64,000 nt of DNA from Macrostomum hystrix (lineage: Eukaryota; Platyhelminthes; Macrostomidae): NCBI GenBank assembly GCA_950097015.1, contig CATNEN010000038.1:32946501-33010500 (forward strand), written 5' to 3'. Below, piece after piece: positions 42,322 through 53,232 of the stretch. The notes beneath the pieces were generated by a model. The model ran no database searches. It saw only the letters and a list, made by a program, of their open reading frames with translations, and was not told the DNA's origin. Made by a program: the position numbers and the translations under genes. Positions within the stretch are counted from its first letter, which is position 1. The number at the start of each line of letters is the position of its first letter.

Positions 42322-44257
42322 GGTGCTGGTCATTTCGTCAACAGCCACTTCGTCAACTCGGTTGGGTCAACATCAAGGAACATTTAAGGGTGGTCTTACT
42401 GGCAGTTGACGATCGAAATGACCAAGGTTTGAGGCCGCCCTATTGGCCAGTTGATGAAACCTCACACTGTTATCGCCAGCCAGTTAACATTGCCAAAAAT
42501 TGTAAGACAATTAAAAGTGTAACGTTGTCTAGTTAACATCATGCGTGCACACAGATGCAAATTGATATTCATTGTAAGAGAACCAACATATGTGTGAGAG
42601 AGGGAGAAAGAGAGAGAGAGAGAATAAGGGAGTTGTGCGAAGAGTCACATTGCACGTTGTCATGTTTGGCAACATCGAACTTGTGGAACTAGAATCTCAC
42701 AAGCAGAGTACAGGCGGCTTATGCGGCAAGACTTGTTTGCATGGTCGTGTGCCACTTGTGTGACTGCGGCGGAGGGTCTCTTGGCAGAGTTATATGGCTG
42801 CTGATTCTGGTAAGTTTGCGTCTTCATGTCTTCATTACTTGTCTTGAATTGTCTTGAATATATTGTCTTTTGACTGCCCTTACGCCATCCGCCATCCTTT
42901 TGACATCCCTTCCATGAAACAGCTCATATAGCTGAGGATTCGATGGTGGCTGGAGGGCGGGTGTACACCGCCGCGCGATTAGATAAGTGTACACTCATCA
43001 CCCGGCCCCCCTGAGGACTGATTTCTTTTCAGCCTTCCGCTTGTTCGGAACAGGATTTTGTTCGCTTCGACCTCCGAGTTCAAGGGACAGGTAAGCGCCA
43101 TTTGCTTCTGTACACTGCCAATCAGCTTGAGCTGCTTGCCTCCCGCAGGATTTGGTTCCTGGACGGCACGTTCGATGTCGTCCATGCACCATTCAAGCAG
43201 TTGTACACAGTGCACTGCTGCATCCGGCAGGGTACAACTGCAGTGAAGCAGGTCGTCTTGGCCTACGCGTTGATGTCAGGTAGGTCTCTGTACGATTACA
43301 TAGCATCCTGGACTACGAAGCCGCAGCTTGGCAAGCTCTGCGAGTCGTCTTCCCGGCTGCCAGACTCAAGGGCTGCCTGTTCCACTATGCTCAGGCTATT
43401 TTCCGTCGTGTACAGCACCTGGTTCTATAGCGGCCCTATCTGGCAGATCCTGGTAACAGATAATGTCAATTTTGCTCTTAATATATCTTAAAATAGTAGA
43501 ATGCAAAAGATGACTCTCATATTTGAATGCCTTATGTAATGTCACAGGGATTTCATCAGGATGCTGATGGCCCTTCCGTACCTGCCGGCAGAGCACATGA
43601 GCGATGGGCTGGCCCAAGTCATTTCTGATGTGCAAACTCCGCTGCTACTAGACTTGGCAGAGTACGTCAGCAGCACGTGGCTGACCAATCCGGTACACAG
43701 TGCCGCCGAGATAAGCGTATACGGCCATGAGTCTATCCGGACCAACAATGAGGTGGAGGTGTGGCACAGGCGACTGAAGCAGCGGGCCGAGAGAGTGCAA
43801 CTGACCCTCCACTAGATGTATGCCCGCACCCACTTAATCTTTGTGACCTTTGTGATCTTTGTGATATATTTGTGATGACATTGCACCAGTATATTTACAC
43901 TACAGTATATTCGCATTAAAGGGACTGCATGGTTATGTGGTATAAACTGAATATACTAAATACACTAATTTATTCAGTTCGACCTATTTGAATTATATGA
44001 AAATCGTTTTAAGAAAGCATTCCTTGTCTATATTTGTTTGGGTTAGGCTATACAAGCCATACAAGTCACGGAATGGGTAATATTTTATTGGCAGTTGACG
44101 AAATGACCAAGGTTTGAGATGGCCCCATTGCCCAGTTGACGAAATGACCAAGGTTTGCGAGTATCCGATTGGCCAGTTGACGAAACAACCAATATGGGAA
44201 TCCAGTTGACGAAGTGACCAGTGGACGAAATGGCAGTTGACGAAATGACTAGGATCT
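42322..44257. mobile_element. MULE-like DNA transposon with terminal inverted repeats and 9-bp target duplication
   Basis: A 1.94-kb element flanked by the perfect 9-bp direct repeat CTGCTACAG (42313-42321 and 44258-44266); Mutator-like elements typically duplicate 8-10 bp. The ends are inverted copies: GGTCATTTCGTCAAC near 42328 on the left, and GTTGACGAAATGAC near 44236-44249 on the right. Each terminus holds several further copies of a CAGTTGACGAAATGACCA-type motif (42410, 44092, 44135, 44178, 44205), so the ends are internally repetitive. The interior encodes a broken MULE-type transposase. Confidence 0.85.
43058..43815 (+). pseudogene. Broken MULE-type transposase
   Basis: Inside the MULE-like element. 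A first block (about 43102-43290) reads RRIWFLDGTFDVVHAPFKQL, the first catalytic Asp region (DGTF--PF-QL) of animal MULE transposases, followed by AYALMSG. A second block in another frame (about 43365-43432) reads GCLFHYAQAIFRRVQHLVL, the conserved GC-FH--Q---R-VQ motif, and stops at TAG. A third block (43550-43815) has FIRMLMALPYLPAEHM and RTNNEVEVWHRRL, the C-terminal TNN-E-WH-R motif. Frame changes and stops separate the blocks, so no intact protein can be made unless introns remove them. No GT-AG pairs restoring all three blocks were obvious. Confidence 0.75.
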
Positions 44258-44266
44258 CTGCTACAG

Positions 44267-46496
44267 AGCCTGTATCGTTTAAAATAAGGAGAAGACGAGT
44301 CTGGAACATGTCTTGAAATATGCTTTTAGAAAGATAAAAGTATAACACACAAAAATGCATTTTACAATTTGTTTTCATCTTAGTTAAGAAATGTAGTACT
44401 CAATATAAGTTAGGAAACATTTTTATTTCAGATCGCTTACGTCTTGTTGTATTTGTGTTCGACATCTAATAGGTTTCTTGTAAAGCTTTTTAAACTTACT
44501 TCAACGCAGATAAATGTACAATTACTTTAGTGTCCACCCACACTCAATGCCTACGTATAGGCCTATAGGAATTATGACTTTGTGGGTGCAAAAAATAATG
44601 ATGTGTAAATAAAGCAGTATATGAGGTAATTTTGCATTTTATGAGACAAGCAGGCCGAAAAAAACAAAAGCAAGTTCCAGTCGCCCACTTCCCTCCACTT
44701 CACCCCCACTGGTCCTTATCTTATGCCTTACTTGTCCAAGTGTCCAAAGCAACAAACAAGTTTTTGTTCTTGCACTTTTATAGGCCAAGCCATATAAGTA
44801 TTAATCTTTCAGTCTTTCTTTCATTGACTTTTCCTTAGGGCCTAGTCATAAAGTCGTAAAGAAAAGTCTTGACTCAACCAGTCAACCAAGGCCCGCCCTA
44901 CCTACTACTAATCATATTGTGTTGTGTTGCATATAGTTAATTTAGGCCTAGGCCCCTATAACTACTGGGTCTGGATCATATACTATCTGTCTATAGCTTG
45001 TATATATACAAATTTTCTATTCACTTTCAATACAAATTGTCTTACCTGGCTATAAGTCTAGGGCCAAGCTATTTAAAATATGAACCTTTTTTGCATTTCT
45101 TGTCAAGGTTTTTGAATTAGCTTCACATTTAGCTTGACATTAGGCTATTGGTTGAGACTTTATTTCCACATATTAATTATGGAAAACCATTTACATTGTA
45201 ATTTACTATTTCTAGGCCTTGTGGATTATTGCTTTTAGTTTTACAGATTGATATTACAAAGATATGAATGTTGGCCTAGCTATTTTACAACATTGCTAGG
45301 CATAAGCTGCACTTTTAGGCATAGTGCAAATGTCATCATATTCATTGGAATATTGTGCCAAGGTCAATTAAATATTAGGCCACCTATGATAGCTAGAGTA
45401 TTCAAGAATCAACATCACTAGCTATTGTTTGGCTTATTTGGCTTCACCTTATAACACTTTTTGACAGTAGACAAGACATATTAAAAGTAAAAAAGTGAGG
45501 CTAGGCCTAGTTTAGGGAAGTTTAGGAAATATTATATGTACATAATAGAATTTTTTAAGTGCTGATAAATGCATTAGCTAGTTATATAGATAATGTTCAA
45601 TAGTAATTATATACATTTTTTGCTATTTTGTGTAGAGTAAGTCAATGTTAAGTTAAGAAAAAATCTTTATAACTATCAATGTGGTGATATTCTGTTAGAC
45701 ATCTATATCTAGATATTTTATATTTTCTCTATAATTGAAAAACTGATAAAAAACTTTTCTTTCATTAAAAACGCTGACATAAGGCCAGTGTTATAGTAGG
45801 CCCCTATAATTGTCTTTTTAGGGCTAATGCATACTCTCTGAGACAAATGAAGCAGCCATTTAATTAGTTTTTCTAACCAGGACTCATTAAACTATTTCAA
45901 TATAGCTGGCTTGTTGTAAAGTAAATGAAGGTAAGTGTCCATTGGTAAAAATAATTGTATACAAAAGGGTACACAAGTTTGGTTAAAATGATATTACCTG
46001 TCCATATCAAATTAGTTGTCTGGTTTTTTGAGCACACTCAAAAGTTAAAGCTGATGGTTAGCACCCCATTGTGACCCAATTGTTAGTTGTTGTTGGGCTT
46101 TAGTGTGTATAGACTCTAACAAGCTAAGTGTGTTATCATTTAACTTATAGAATTGCATAGCCTAACCATTTTGTGTTATTTAGCATGAACAGGTGTACAT
46201 GTGTCATTTGTTTAGTCTTTCGTTTTTAGAAAATGTTATTAGAGTCAACAAAACAAAAAGATTTTTTCGAGTCAACAAAAAATTAGACATTTTAAATTTG
46301 TAAAATTTTTTGTACATAAATGACCGAATTGTTTATTATAAAGTAGAACTTGTTTTTTCATGCATAATAATATATTAATGATGTAACAGGGCTTATCACT
46401 CTACTTTTCTCTCTCTTGGTAGCGTATTCTTCTGGCCTCCTTTGTTACTTATTTCTCTCTCTAACTGTTTGTATTCTCCTTTAAATCTTATCTTGG
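44267..46496. other. Long AT-rich intergenic region
   Basis: About 2.2 kb without a recognised gene. It is notable for repeated AGGCCT-centred palindromes (TAGGCCTA, TAGGCCTAGGCC) between 44550 and 45800. No coding exons or element ends were seen. Confidence 0.5.
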
Positions 46497-46497
46497 T

Positions 46498-46513
46498 GAC
46501 CCTGAAAAGGGCC
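46498..46513 (-). promoter_or_regulatory. Histone-type 3'-end stem-loop (orphan)
   Basis: On the minus strand 46513-46498 reads GGCCCTTTTCAGGGTC. This is a 6-bp stem (one G-T wobble) with a TTTC loop, the canonical form of the metazoan replication-dependent histone mRNA stem-loop. It is followed by ACCAAGATAAG and a purine-rich TTAAAGGAGA, as a histone downstream element would be. No intact histone gene lies upstream (46514-47000). Scattered resemblance to an H2B tail (GAGATAAGACAG, TACCAGTGCAAAAG) is too weak to call a pseudogene firmly. Confidence 0.45.
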
Positions 46514-47128
46514 GTTTTAACTCCACAACTCTTACGTTGTGAGCTTCCCTTAGGGTAGCGCTTTTGCACTGGTACGAGTGGTTTATCCTTCTAAGGCACT
46601 AGGTCTCTTATTCTCTAGTCTCAGCTGGGCGTTTCTCCAGGATTAGAGGGTCACAGCCTCAACATCTGTCTTATCTCCACACTGGACAATATCTTCTTAA
46701 TATATTGAATGACACAACAATTTCACTTATTCAAAAGGTGGTACTCAGTTATTGCCTTTCTTTGGCTCACTGGCGAGGTATATTTCTAACAGCAAGATTT
46801 TCCTCATTTATATAGTGTTCTTAAAATTTGTTTTAATACAAAACTTTCCTATAATATAAAAAATATTTATAGTATATGGCATATAAAATATATAGCGCAA
46901 AAATATTGAACTGTTACAATGAGATATATTAATAAACTGAAAAATAATATCCAAAGTTAACTCCAAGATAAATTTTTGTTTGTTTTGTGCTTTACTTTTA
47001 TAAGCTTTTTTTGGTTTTCTTGTTTTAAATGTTTACTTAATGTTTGATTAATTCCTTTTACTAGTTCATTGGTATTCAAAATACAACTTAAAACACTTCC
47101 AGAGCAATACAAACAATAAAAACAAACC
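46514..47128. other. 5' flank of FAM8A1
   Basis: Contains the sequence upstream (on the minus strand) of the histone-type stem-loop and an AT-rich stretch that should hold the FAM8A1 promoter. No intact coding sequence was recognised. Confidence 0.4.
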
Positions 47129-48958
47129 ATGATGGACTCAGATGGCTCAGATGTTGAAGCCAAGCGTAGACGCTACTTTGATGAACTCTACAATTGGTTA
47201 GCTAACAATCAACAGAAGTTTGCTAGTCACTTTAAATTCAATCAATTTATTATGTCGTCGGCAATGATGGGTAGTGGCTTGCTTAACCACACTGAGGCCT
47301 CCGCAGCAGCACTGGCTGATGCCCATCTGCAATCTCAGCTGCGACTTATCAAAGCTGCATCGCCGCCTCAGTCTGGACTTGCTGGCGGAAGTGACAGTAG
47401 GGGTTCGGTAAGATTTGGATTTTACTAATTACATGAAAATGTCACTCGGTTACTTATTGGATGACGAGGCATTTCGCTTTGTTACATAACGTATAGTTAC
47501 TCATGCTGTTTACCCTTTTCAAGGCACAGCAGCAGCAACCGCAGAATCAGCAGCAACAGCCGGAGCAGCTTCAGCTGCGGCAGCCCAGACGGGCCAATCC
47601 TCGCCAAGTGTACGGCGGTCGGCTAGGCATTGAAGGCTACCGATTCCGTGTGGCGCCAATTTGGAAGCGCGTCTGCGCCGAGTTAATCGACGGCCTACTA
47701 TTGCTAGTGCTGAAAATTGTTCTAATGATTGTTCTAGAACAGAGAATCGATTTTGTAGTGGATAGTTTATTACCAGTTGATAACCGACTATGGAAGGCTG
47801 AGCATTCGCAGCAGCAGCAGCAGCAGCAGCGTAGATTTGCTGAATTCGGTCGCAGATTCGGTGTCAACAATCACCAATTCCAGCATCAGCAGCAGCAGCA
47901 GCAGCAAAATGTTGAATTCGACTTTGCTGGCCTTAGGTTTAGCATGGCTGACCTCCTGTCACCCAGGTTGATCCTGTTGGACCTCATGGTCCGCCTGCTG
48001 GTGCTGCTGCTGGAGACTTTGGCTCTGTGCGGCTGCTTCGGCCTGTTTCGAGCCGGTCAGACGCCTGGGAAATGGCTGCTCAACTTGCAAGTGAGAGCAT
48101 TGATTGCTTTGCTTCTTATTATCATAACTGTCAACTTTATTCTCTCGGGGCTCGAACACTCGACCTCTCAGTTGGTAGTCTGACCACTGGGCTAACACTT
48201 CCTTTGAATCAAACTGCGATTGAATATCCCGACCCGAGTGTTATCCTATGTTTTCACTGTTGCATGTTTATTATCTTTAATTTTCCCCAATATTAAATTA
48301 TCCCAAATCTTCAATTATCCCTTACCTTCAATTATCCCAAATATTCACTTATCTCAGTCTTTAATTATCCCTAACCTTCAATTATCCCAAATATTCATTT
48401 ATCTTAATCTTTAATTATCTCGAATTAAAGATATACATCTATATCGTTAATTATCTTAAATCATCCCAAAAATTAAAATTTTCCAAAGTATTAATTTATC
48501 CCAAATATTAAACTATCCCAAATGTTAAATTATCCCAAATATTAAATTATCCCAAATACTAATTTCTCCCAAAAATTAAAACTATACCGAAAATTAAATT
48601 ATCACAAATATTAAATTATCCAAAATCTTATATTATCCCAAATCTCCACTTAGTATAGAAAAACCGAAATTACCAATTCCTAACTTTATATTCCAACCAA
48701 TCGCCTCATTCTCCCACTCAGGTAGTGCAAGCCAGCGATGTGATCGACCTGCCCGATCAGATCATCGAAGTCTTGCCAGCCAGTCCGCTCAGCTTCAGTC
48801 GCGCTCTGGCTCGGAGCGCCATCAAGAATCTGGCAATCATGTTCTTCTTCCCTGTCTGGGCAACGGCTTTCGTATTTAGTAATCATCGGACTAGCTATGA
48901 TATCATAACATCGACGATTGTGGTTGAAAATCTACCACCTGAAGTCGAACAGGGATAA
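47129..48958 (+). CDS. FAM8A1: FAM8A1-like RDD-domain membrane protein
   Basis: FAM8A1 is a multi-pass ER membrane protein that supports assembly of the HRD1 ubiquitin-ligase complex in ER-associated degradation. Exons are 47129-47407, 47524-48090 and 48722-48958 (TAA), all phase 0, 360 residues. Exon 1 starts MMDSDGSDVEAKRRRYFDEL and is soluble. Exon 2 opens with a Gln-rich stretch. The RDD domain follows: RVAPIWKRVCAELIDGLLLL (R-x-W-KR---E-ID, TM1), two CAG-encoded polyQ runs in the first loop, RLILLDLMVRLLVLLLETLA (TM2) and the QTPGKWLLNLQ motif. Exon 3 has ARSAIKNLAIMFFFPVWATA (TM3) and the signature NHRTSYDIITSTIVVE (NRT-YD-V-GT-VV in the family). The polyQ insertions are unusual for this family. 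Intron 2 holds a SINE head and AT-rich repeats. Confidence 0.9.
48145..48202 (-). mobile_element. SINE family A head fragment in FAM8A1 intron 2
   Basis: GGGGCTCGAACACTCGACC and TCTGACCACTGGGCTAACAC form the reverse complement of a tRNA-like head (B box then A box). No body is attached. Confidence 0.5.
48270..48660. repeat. Degenerate 17-18-bp AT-rich repeat in FAM8A1 intron 2
   Basis: About 20 diverged copies of TTAAATTATCCCAAATAT and TTCAATTATCCC-type units. This is older and less regular than the other arrays in the window. Confidence 0.8.
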
Positions 48959-49229
48959 AAAACGAATGGGCCAATTTAATGTGCCTGTTTTATCACGTGT
49001 TTTTGTATGATGGTGGTCTGATTTTTCTGAATTGAAATTTTTTTTATTACTTTCTGGTTAGTTTTGAGTTCTGAAATTCAAAGAAATCAATTTATTCATA
49101 GGTACTAAAATTCAAGGAAATCAGTAATTCCTTCTTGGAAAAAATAGAAAACAATAATGGGTTTTTATAAATCTAAAAATTAAAAGCCGATAAATTGTAA
49201 GAAATCGAGGAATCCCTGATTTTAAGAAT

Positions 49230-49412
49230 TAAAAGTAATATGCGTATTCAAAATTACGGGATTTCTAAGAAATCAAAACATTCAAAATTCCGAGATTTCT
49301 AAGAAATAAAAACGTTCAAAATTACGGGACTTCTAAAAAATCAAAACATTCAAAATTCCGAGATTTCTAAGAAATCAAAAATAAAAAATTACAAGATTTC
49401 TAAGAATTCAAT
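49230..49412. repeat. 33-bp imperfect repeat downstream of FAM8A1
   Basis: About five copies of a 33-bp unit with core GATTTCTAAGAAATCAAAAC, which contains the palindrome GATTTCTTAGAAATC in imperfect form. It lies in the 3' flank. The surrounding 48959-49464 shows no gene. Confidence 0.8.
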
Positions 49413-49464
49413 GAAATTGTAATCGATTTAATTATAGGAAATAATTTTTTTTCATAGTTATGGA

Positions 49465-49757
49465 TGTTGCTGCCTAGTGGTTATAGCGTCTGGCTCATGA
49501 CTTGAAGGTTATGGGTTCGAATCTTGACTCCACTGTAACAATGTGTTTTCTGTAGAGAGACACTTAAACTCTGCATTGCTTCAGTTCATCCAGCTGTTAA
49601 ATGGGTACCAGCATCAGCTGGGGTAATTGGGGATGTCTGGCGCCCTCCCCCTCAGTCCGTGGACTGAACAGTCGTACGTAGCCTTCAGATGCGCCGCGCG
49701 ATAACTGCGGCTGTGCTGTCGGCTGCACAACTGGCCCAATTGGGGCAGGTGTAATAT
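49465..49757 (+). mobile_element. SINE family A, full-length copy
   Basis: Forward copy. The A-box region is TGCCTAGTGGTTATAGCG and the B-box region GGTTATGGGTTCGAATCTTG. The body has CTCTGCATTGCTTCAGTTC, CAGTCCGTGGACTGAAC and GCGCGATAACTGCGGCTGTG. It ends GGGGCAGGTGTAATA with an AT-rich tail. It matches the minus-strand copy at 38024-38326 along its whole length. It lies between FAM8A1 and RSU1. Confidence 0.9.
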
Positions 49758-50641
49758 AATATTCTTATTAATCTTATTAATATTCTTATTAATCGTTTAT
49801 TGAGAACTCTGAGAATTTCTAAATTTCTAATCTTATTAGAATTTCTATTCTAATCTTATAATTTGTAAGATTATATGTGACTCTAGTAATGGTTACAATA
49901 TGTGTGTGGTAGAATTCTTTTTAATAACTTTAATTTGTCCTTGTGTAATACTGACAACCAGGTGATGGTGTTTTGTAATTAGTTTTGTGCTGGCTCTGAT
50001 AATTTTTCTAAATATATTAAATAGTTAGCATGGTGTAATATTACACAATTGAAAATTATTGTCTAAAACCAAGGTTACCTTAAAAAACCTTTTTAAGGAA
50101 TTGATTCTGTAAAAAAACGAGATAAAAAAGCTTTCAAAATTTCATTTCTATTCATGTTGTTGTCGTGATTTCTACCGAGTCAATTTTATAGATGATTATT
50201 ATTGAAGCGCAAGCTGTTTTTTCAACACTTCTCTTTGTTTCAAGAATGCTTATTCTTAGGCCTATCTTGCTTTAGCGACATAACTCCTTGGTAACATCGG
50301 CACATTATATTTGTAATTTTATTTCGCTCAGATATAGCTGCGTGTGTACACGTCAACAACAAGACGTCACGTCATCAACTGGCGCTTTTTTTATCGTTAA
50401 TTTATTTAAATAATTTTTGGGTTCTAGTTTGTATTTCAGATTTCTTATTTGGGATTCTAGGGTGTCTTATAAATATTTATATTGGTAATTTAGTTTGCGA
50501 TTTTTTTCAGATTTGAATGGAGTGTAGCTTGATTTATTGCGGTAAATTCTAGTATAGGCATTTTAATATTCAATATTCTCTACTGTTAGTAGCGCTGTGC
50601 GAAAGTACGAGTTTATGAATGCGATTTTTTTCATTCCACAG
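49758..50641. other. Region upstream of the first visible RSU1 exon
   Basis: AT-rich, with no convincing exon. The missing RSU1 first coding exon, expected to be very short, and the promoter are probably here. Confidence 0.4.
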
Positions 50642-53232
50642 CCGTCCGGTATTCGCAAGGCCCTGACGGAGGCCGTACAGGTGGGTGCCACAGGTTTGGC
50701 GCTGGTTAACCGCGAAATTGAAGATCTGTTGCGCTGTCCACTGCTGCTGACTGAGAAGACTCTGTATTTGAGCCTGACTCGACTAACATTGAGCAGCAAT
50801 CTAATTGCTGTTTTACCTAAAGAGATTGTTCGCTTGGAAAACTTAGAGCATTTCAATTTGTTTAATAATAAACTGACTGCCGTGTGTCCGGAGATTGGAC
50901 AGGTGAGCTTTAAAAATGTCGCCTTAATCCCACTCTCGCCTGAATCTTTCGTCTTAATCCAAATTTCGCCTTCAATGACTCCACTCTCGCCCTAATCCCA
51001 CTCTCGCCCTAATCCCTCTCTCGCCCTAATCCCACGCTCGCCCTAATCCCTCTCTCGCCCTAATCCCACGCTCGCCCTAATCCCTCTCTCGCCCTAATCC
51101 CTCTCTCGCCCTAATCCCTCTCTCGCCCTAGTCCCTCTCTCGCCTTAATCCCTCTCTCGCCCTAATCCCCTCTTGCCTTAATCAATCTCTCGCCTTAATC
51201 AATCTCTGGCCCTAATCAATCTCTGGCCCTAATCAATCTCTGGCCCTAATCCCACTCTCGCCCTAATCAATCTCTCGCCTTAATCAATCTCTGGCCCTAA
51301 TCAATCTCTGGCCCTAATCCCACTCTCGCCTTAATCAATCTCTCGCCTTAATCAATCTCTGGCCCTAATCAATCTCTGGCCCTAATCAATCTCTCGCCTT
51401 AATCAATCTCTGGCCCTAATCAATCTCTGGCCCTAATCCCACTCTCGCCCTAATCAATCTCTGGCCCTAATCAATCTCTCGCCCTAAATCCCACTCTTGC
51501 CTTCAATGTCTCCACTCTCGCCTTAATCCCACTCTCGCCTCAATCTAACTCTCGCCTTAGTCTAACTCTCGCATTAATCCCACTTTTGTCGTTATTGCAC
51601 TTTTACTTAAATCCCATACTCGCCTTTAATTAACTGTAGCTGTAATCCCATACTCATTATCACTTCACTATCACTAATCTTACTCTTGATTTAAGCTTAC
51701 TCTTGCCCTAAATGGTCCTATTCTAGCTTAAAAACAACCTCTCGCCTCATTAACCTATTTAAAAAGTGCATCTCCGTCTGTATACATTTACACAGTTGAA
51801 AAAACTCTACCAACTCAATCTGGGCATGAACCGGCTGTCTGCTCTACCTAAAGAGATTGGCCAACTGCAACAACTTGAGATTCTAGATCTCAGCTACAAC
51901 AATCTGCACGAAGGCGGCTTGTCTGGTGAATTTTTCACCCTAGTATCATTGCGAGCTCTTTACCTGGGCGACAATGATTTCGAACGACTACCAGCGACGA
52001 TTCGATGCTTTAAAAATCTACTTGTGGTAATTTAACTTTAGATTTTCAGTTTTTAGCTTCATTTTGCTTCACCTTATCCCGCATTTATTACGAAACTTGA
52101 AATGGTCACTTGGCTCGACCCTAGACAATTATTCTTCCCTGCTTATTACGTACGTTACTTGTCTCAACAATACCTCTCGCCAGCACCCTGCTTATAATGT
52201 CACTTGACTCGACCCTAGACAATTCCTCTCGCCAGCACCCTGCTTATAATGTCACTTGACTCGACCCTAGACAATTCCTCTCGCCAGCACCCAGCTTATA
52301 ATGTCACTTGGCTCGACCCTAGACAATTCTTCTCGCCAGCACCCTGCTTATAATGTCACTTGACTCGACCCTAGACAATTCCTCTCGCCAGCACCCAGCT
52401 TATAATGTCACTTGGCTCGACCCTAGACAATTCTTCTCGCCAGCACCCTGCTTATAATGTCACTTGGCTCGACCCTAGACAATTCTTCTCGCCAGCAACC
52501 TGCTTATAATGTCACTTGGCTCGACCCTAGACAATTCTTCTCGCCAGCACCCTGCTTATAATGTCACTTGGCTCGACCCTAGACAATTCTTCTCGCCAGC
52601 ACCCTGCTTATAATGTCACTTGGCTCGACCCTAGACAATTCCTCTCGCCAGCACCCTGCTTATAATGTCACTTGGCTCGACCCTAGACAATTCTTCTCGC
52701 CAGCACCCTGCTTATAATGTCACTTGACTCGACCCTAGACAATTCCTCTTGCCAGCACCCTGCTTATAATGTCACTTGACTCGACCCTAGACAATTCCTC
52801 TCGCCAGCACCCAGCTTATAATGTCACTTGGCTCGACCCTAGACAATTCCTCTTGCCAGCACCCTGCTTGATATATTATCTTAAACAATTTTTAAGCTGT
52901 CCCTTCGAGACAACGACCTGGTCGAACTGCCTCCAGAGATTGGCCAGTGCTCCGCATTGCGCGAGCTCCACATGCAGGGCAATCGTCTTATGCTCCTGCC
53001 GCCAGAATTTTCACAACTGGAGCTTAGCGGGCCAGATAGCGTCCTACGCATGACCGATAATCCCTGGGTGGAGCAGATTGCCGATCAGCTATCTCTCGGT
53101 GTTAGTCACGTGATGCAATTCCTGGCAACCGACGCTTACCGAGTGCAGTACACTCGCATGATTAGCGGCAGCTCTTTGAAATATCCACCAAGGGCTAGCA
53201 AAGCCAAGAAGATTAGTAGAAAAGTCAGCTGA
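50642..53232 (+). CDS. RSU1: Ras suppressor protein 1 (RSU1), first exon not found
   Basis: A leucine-rich-repeat protein that binds PINCH/LIMS1 and so joins the ILK-PINCH-parvin adhesion complex. Exons are 50642-50902, 51796-52026 and 52897-53232 (TGA), all phase 0, 275 residues. Exon 1 opens after CATTCCACAG and begins PSGIRKALTEAVQ, corresponding to about residue 3-5 of the usual 277-residue protein. A tiny first exon is therefore missing, or the in-frame ATG at 50615 is used without splicing. LRRs run throughout, with exact family landmarks: LYQLNLGMNRLSALPKEIGQ, YNNLHEGGLSGEFF and LRALYLGDNDFERLP in exon 2; then LSLRDNDLVELPPEIGQ, LRELHMQGNRL, NPWVEQIADQLSLGVSHV and a C-terminal KAKKISRK in exon 3. 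Both introns are mostly minisatellite (17 bp and 52 bp). Confidence 0.92.
50925..51570. repeat. 17-bp minisatellite in RSU1 intron 1
   Basis: About 38 copies of a roughly 17-bp unit, two main forms: CCCTAATCCCTCTCTCG and CCCTAATCAATCTCTGG. It starts about 20 bp after the donor GTGAGC. The sense strand is strongly pyrimidine-rich. Frayed copies continue to about 51740. Confidence 0.95.
52140..52868. repeat. 52-bp minisatellite in RSU1 intron 2
   Basis: About 14 copies of a 52-bp unit with cores CACTTGGCTCGACCCTAGAC and TCTCGCCAGCACCCTGCTTA, ending TAATGT. Single-base variants (TTGACTC, ACCCAGC) alternate. It ends about 30 bp before the acceptor of the last RSU1 exon. Confidence 0.96.

Noticed and set aside
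46514-46950. Decayed histone H2B gene upstream of the stem-loop
   Set aside because: Only short scattered matches and no open frame; reported as a stem-loop and kept as a finding, not called as a pseudogene.
38255-49530. tRNA-like sequences with A and B boxes
   Set aside because: They are heads of SINEs with a common body. They do not fold into full tRNAs with intact anticodon and acceptor stems by eye.
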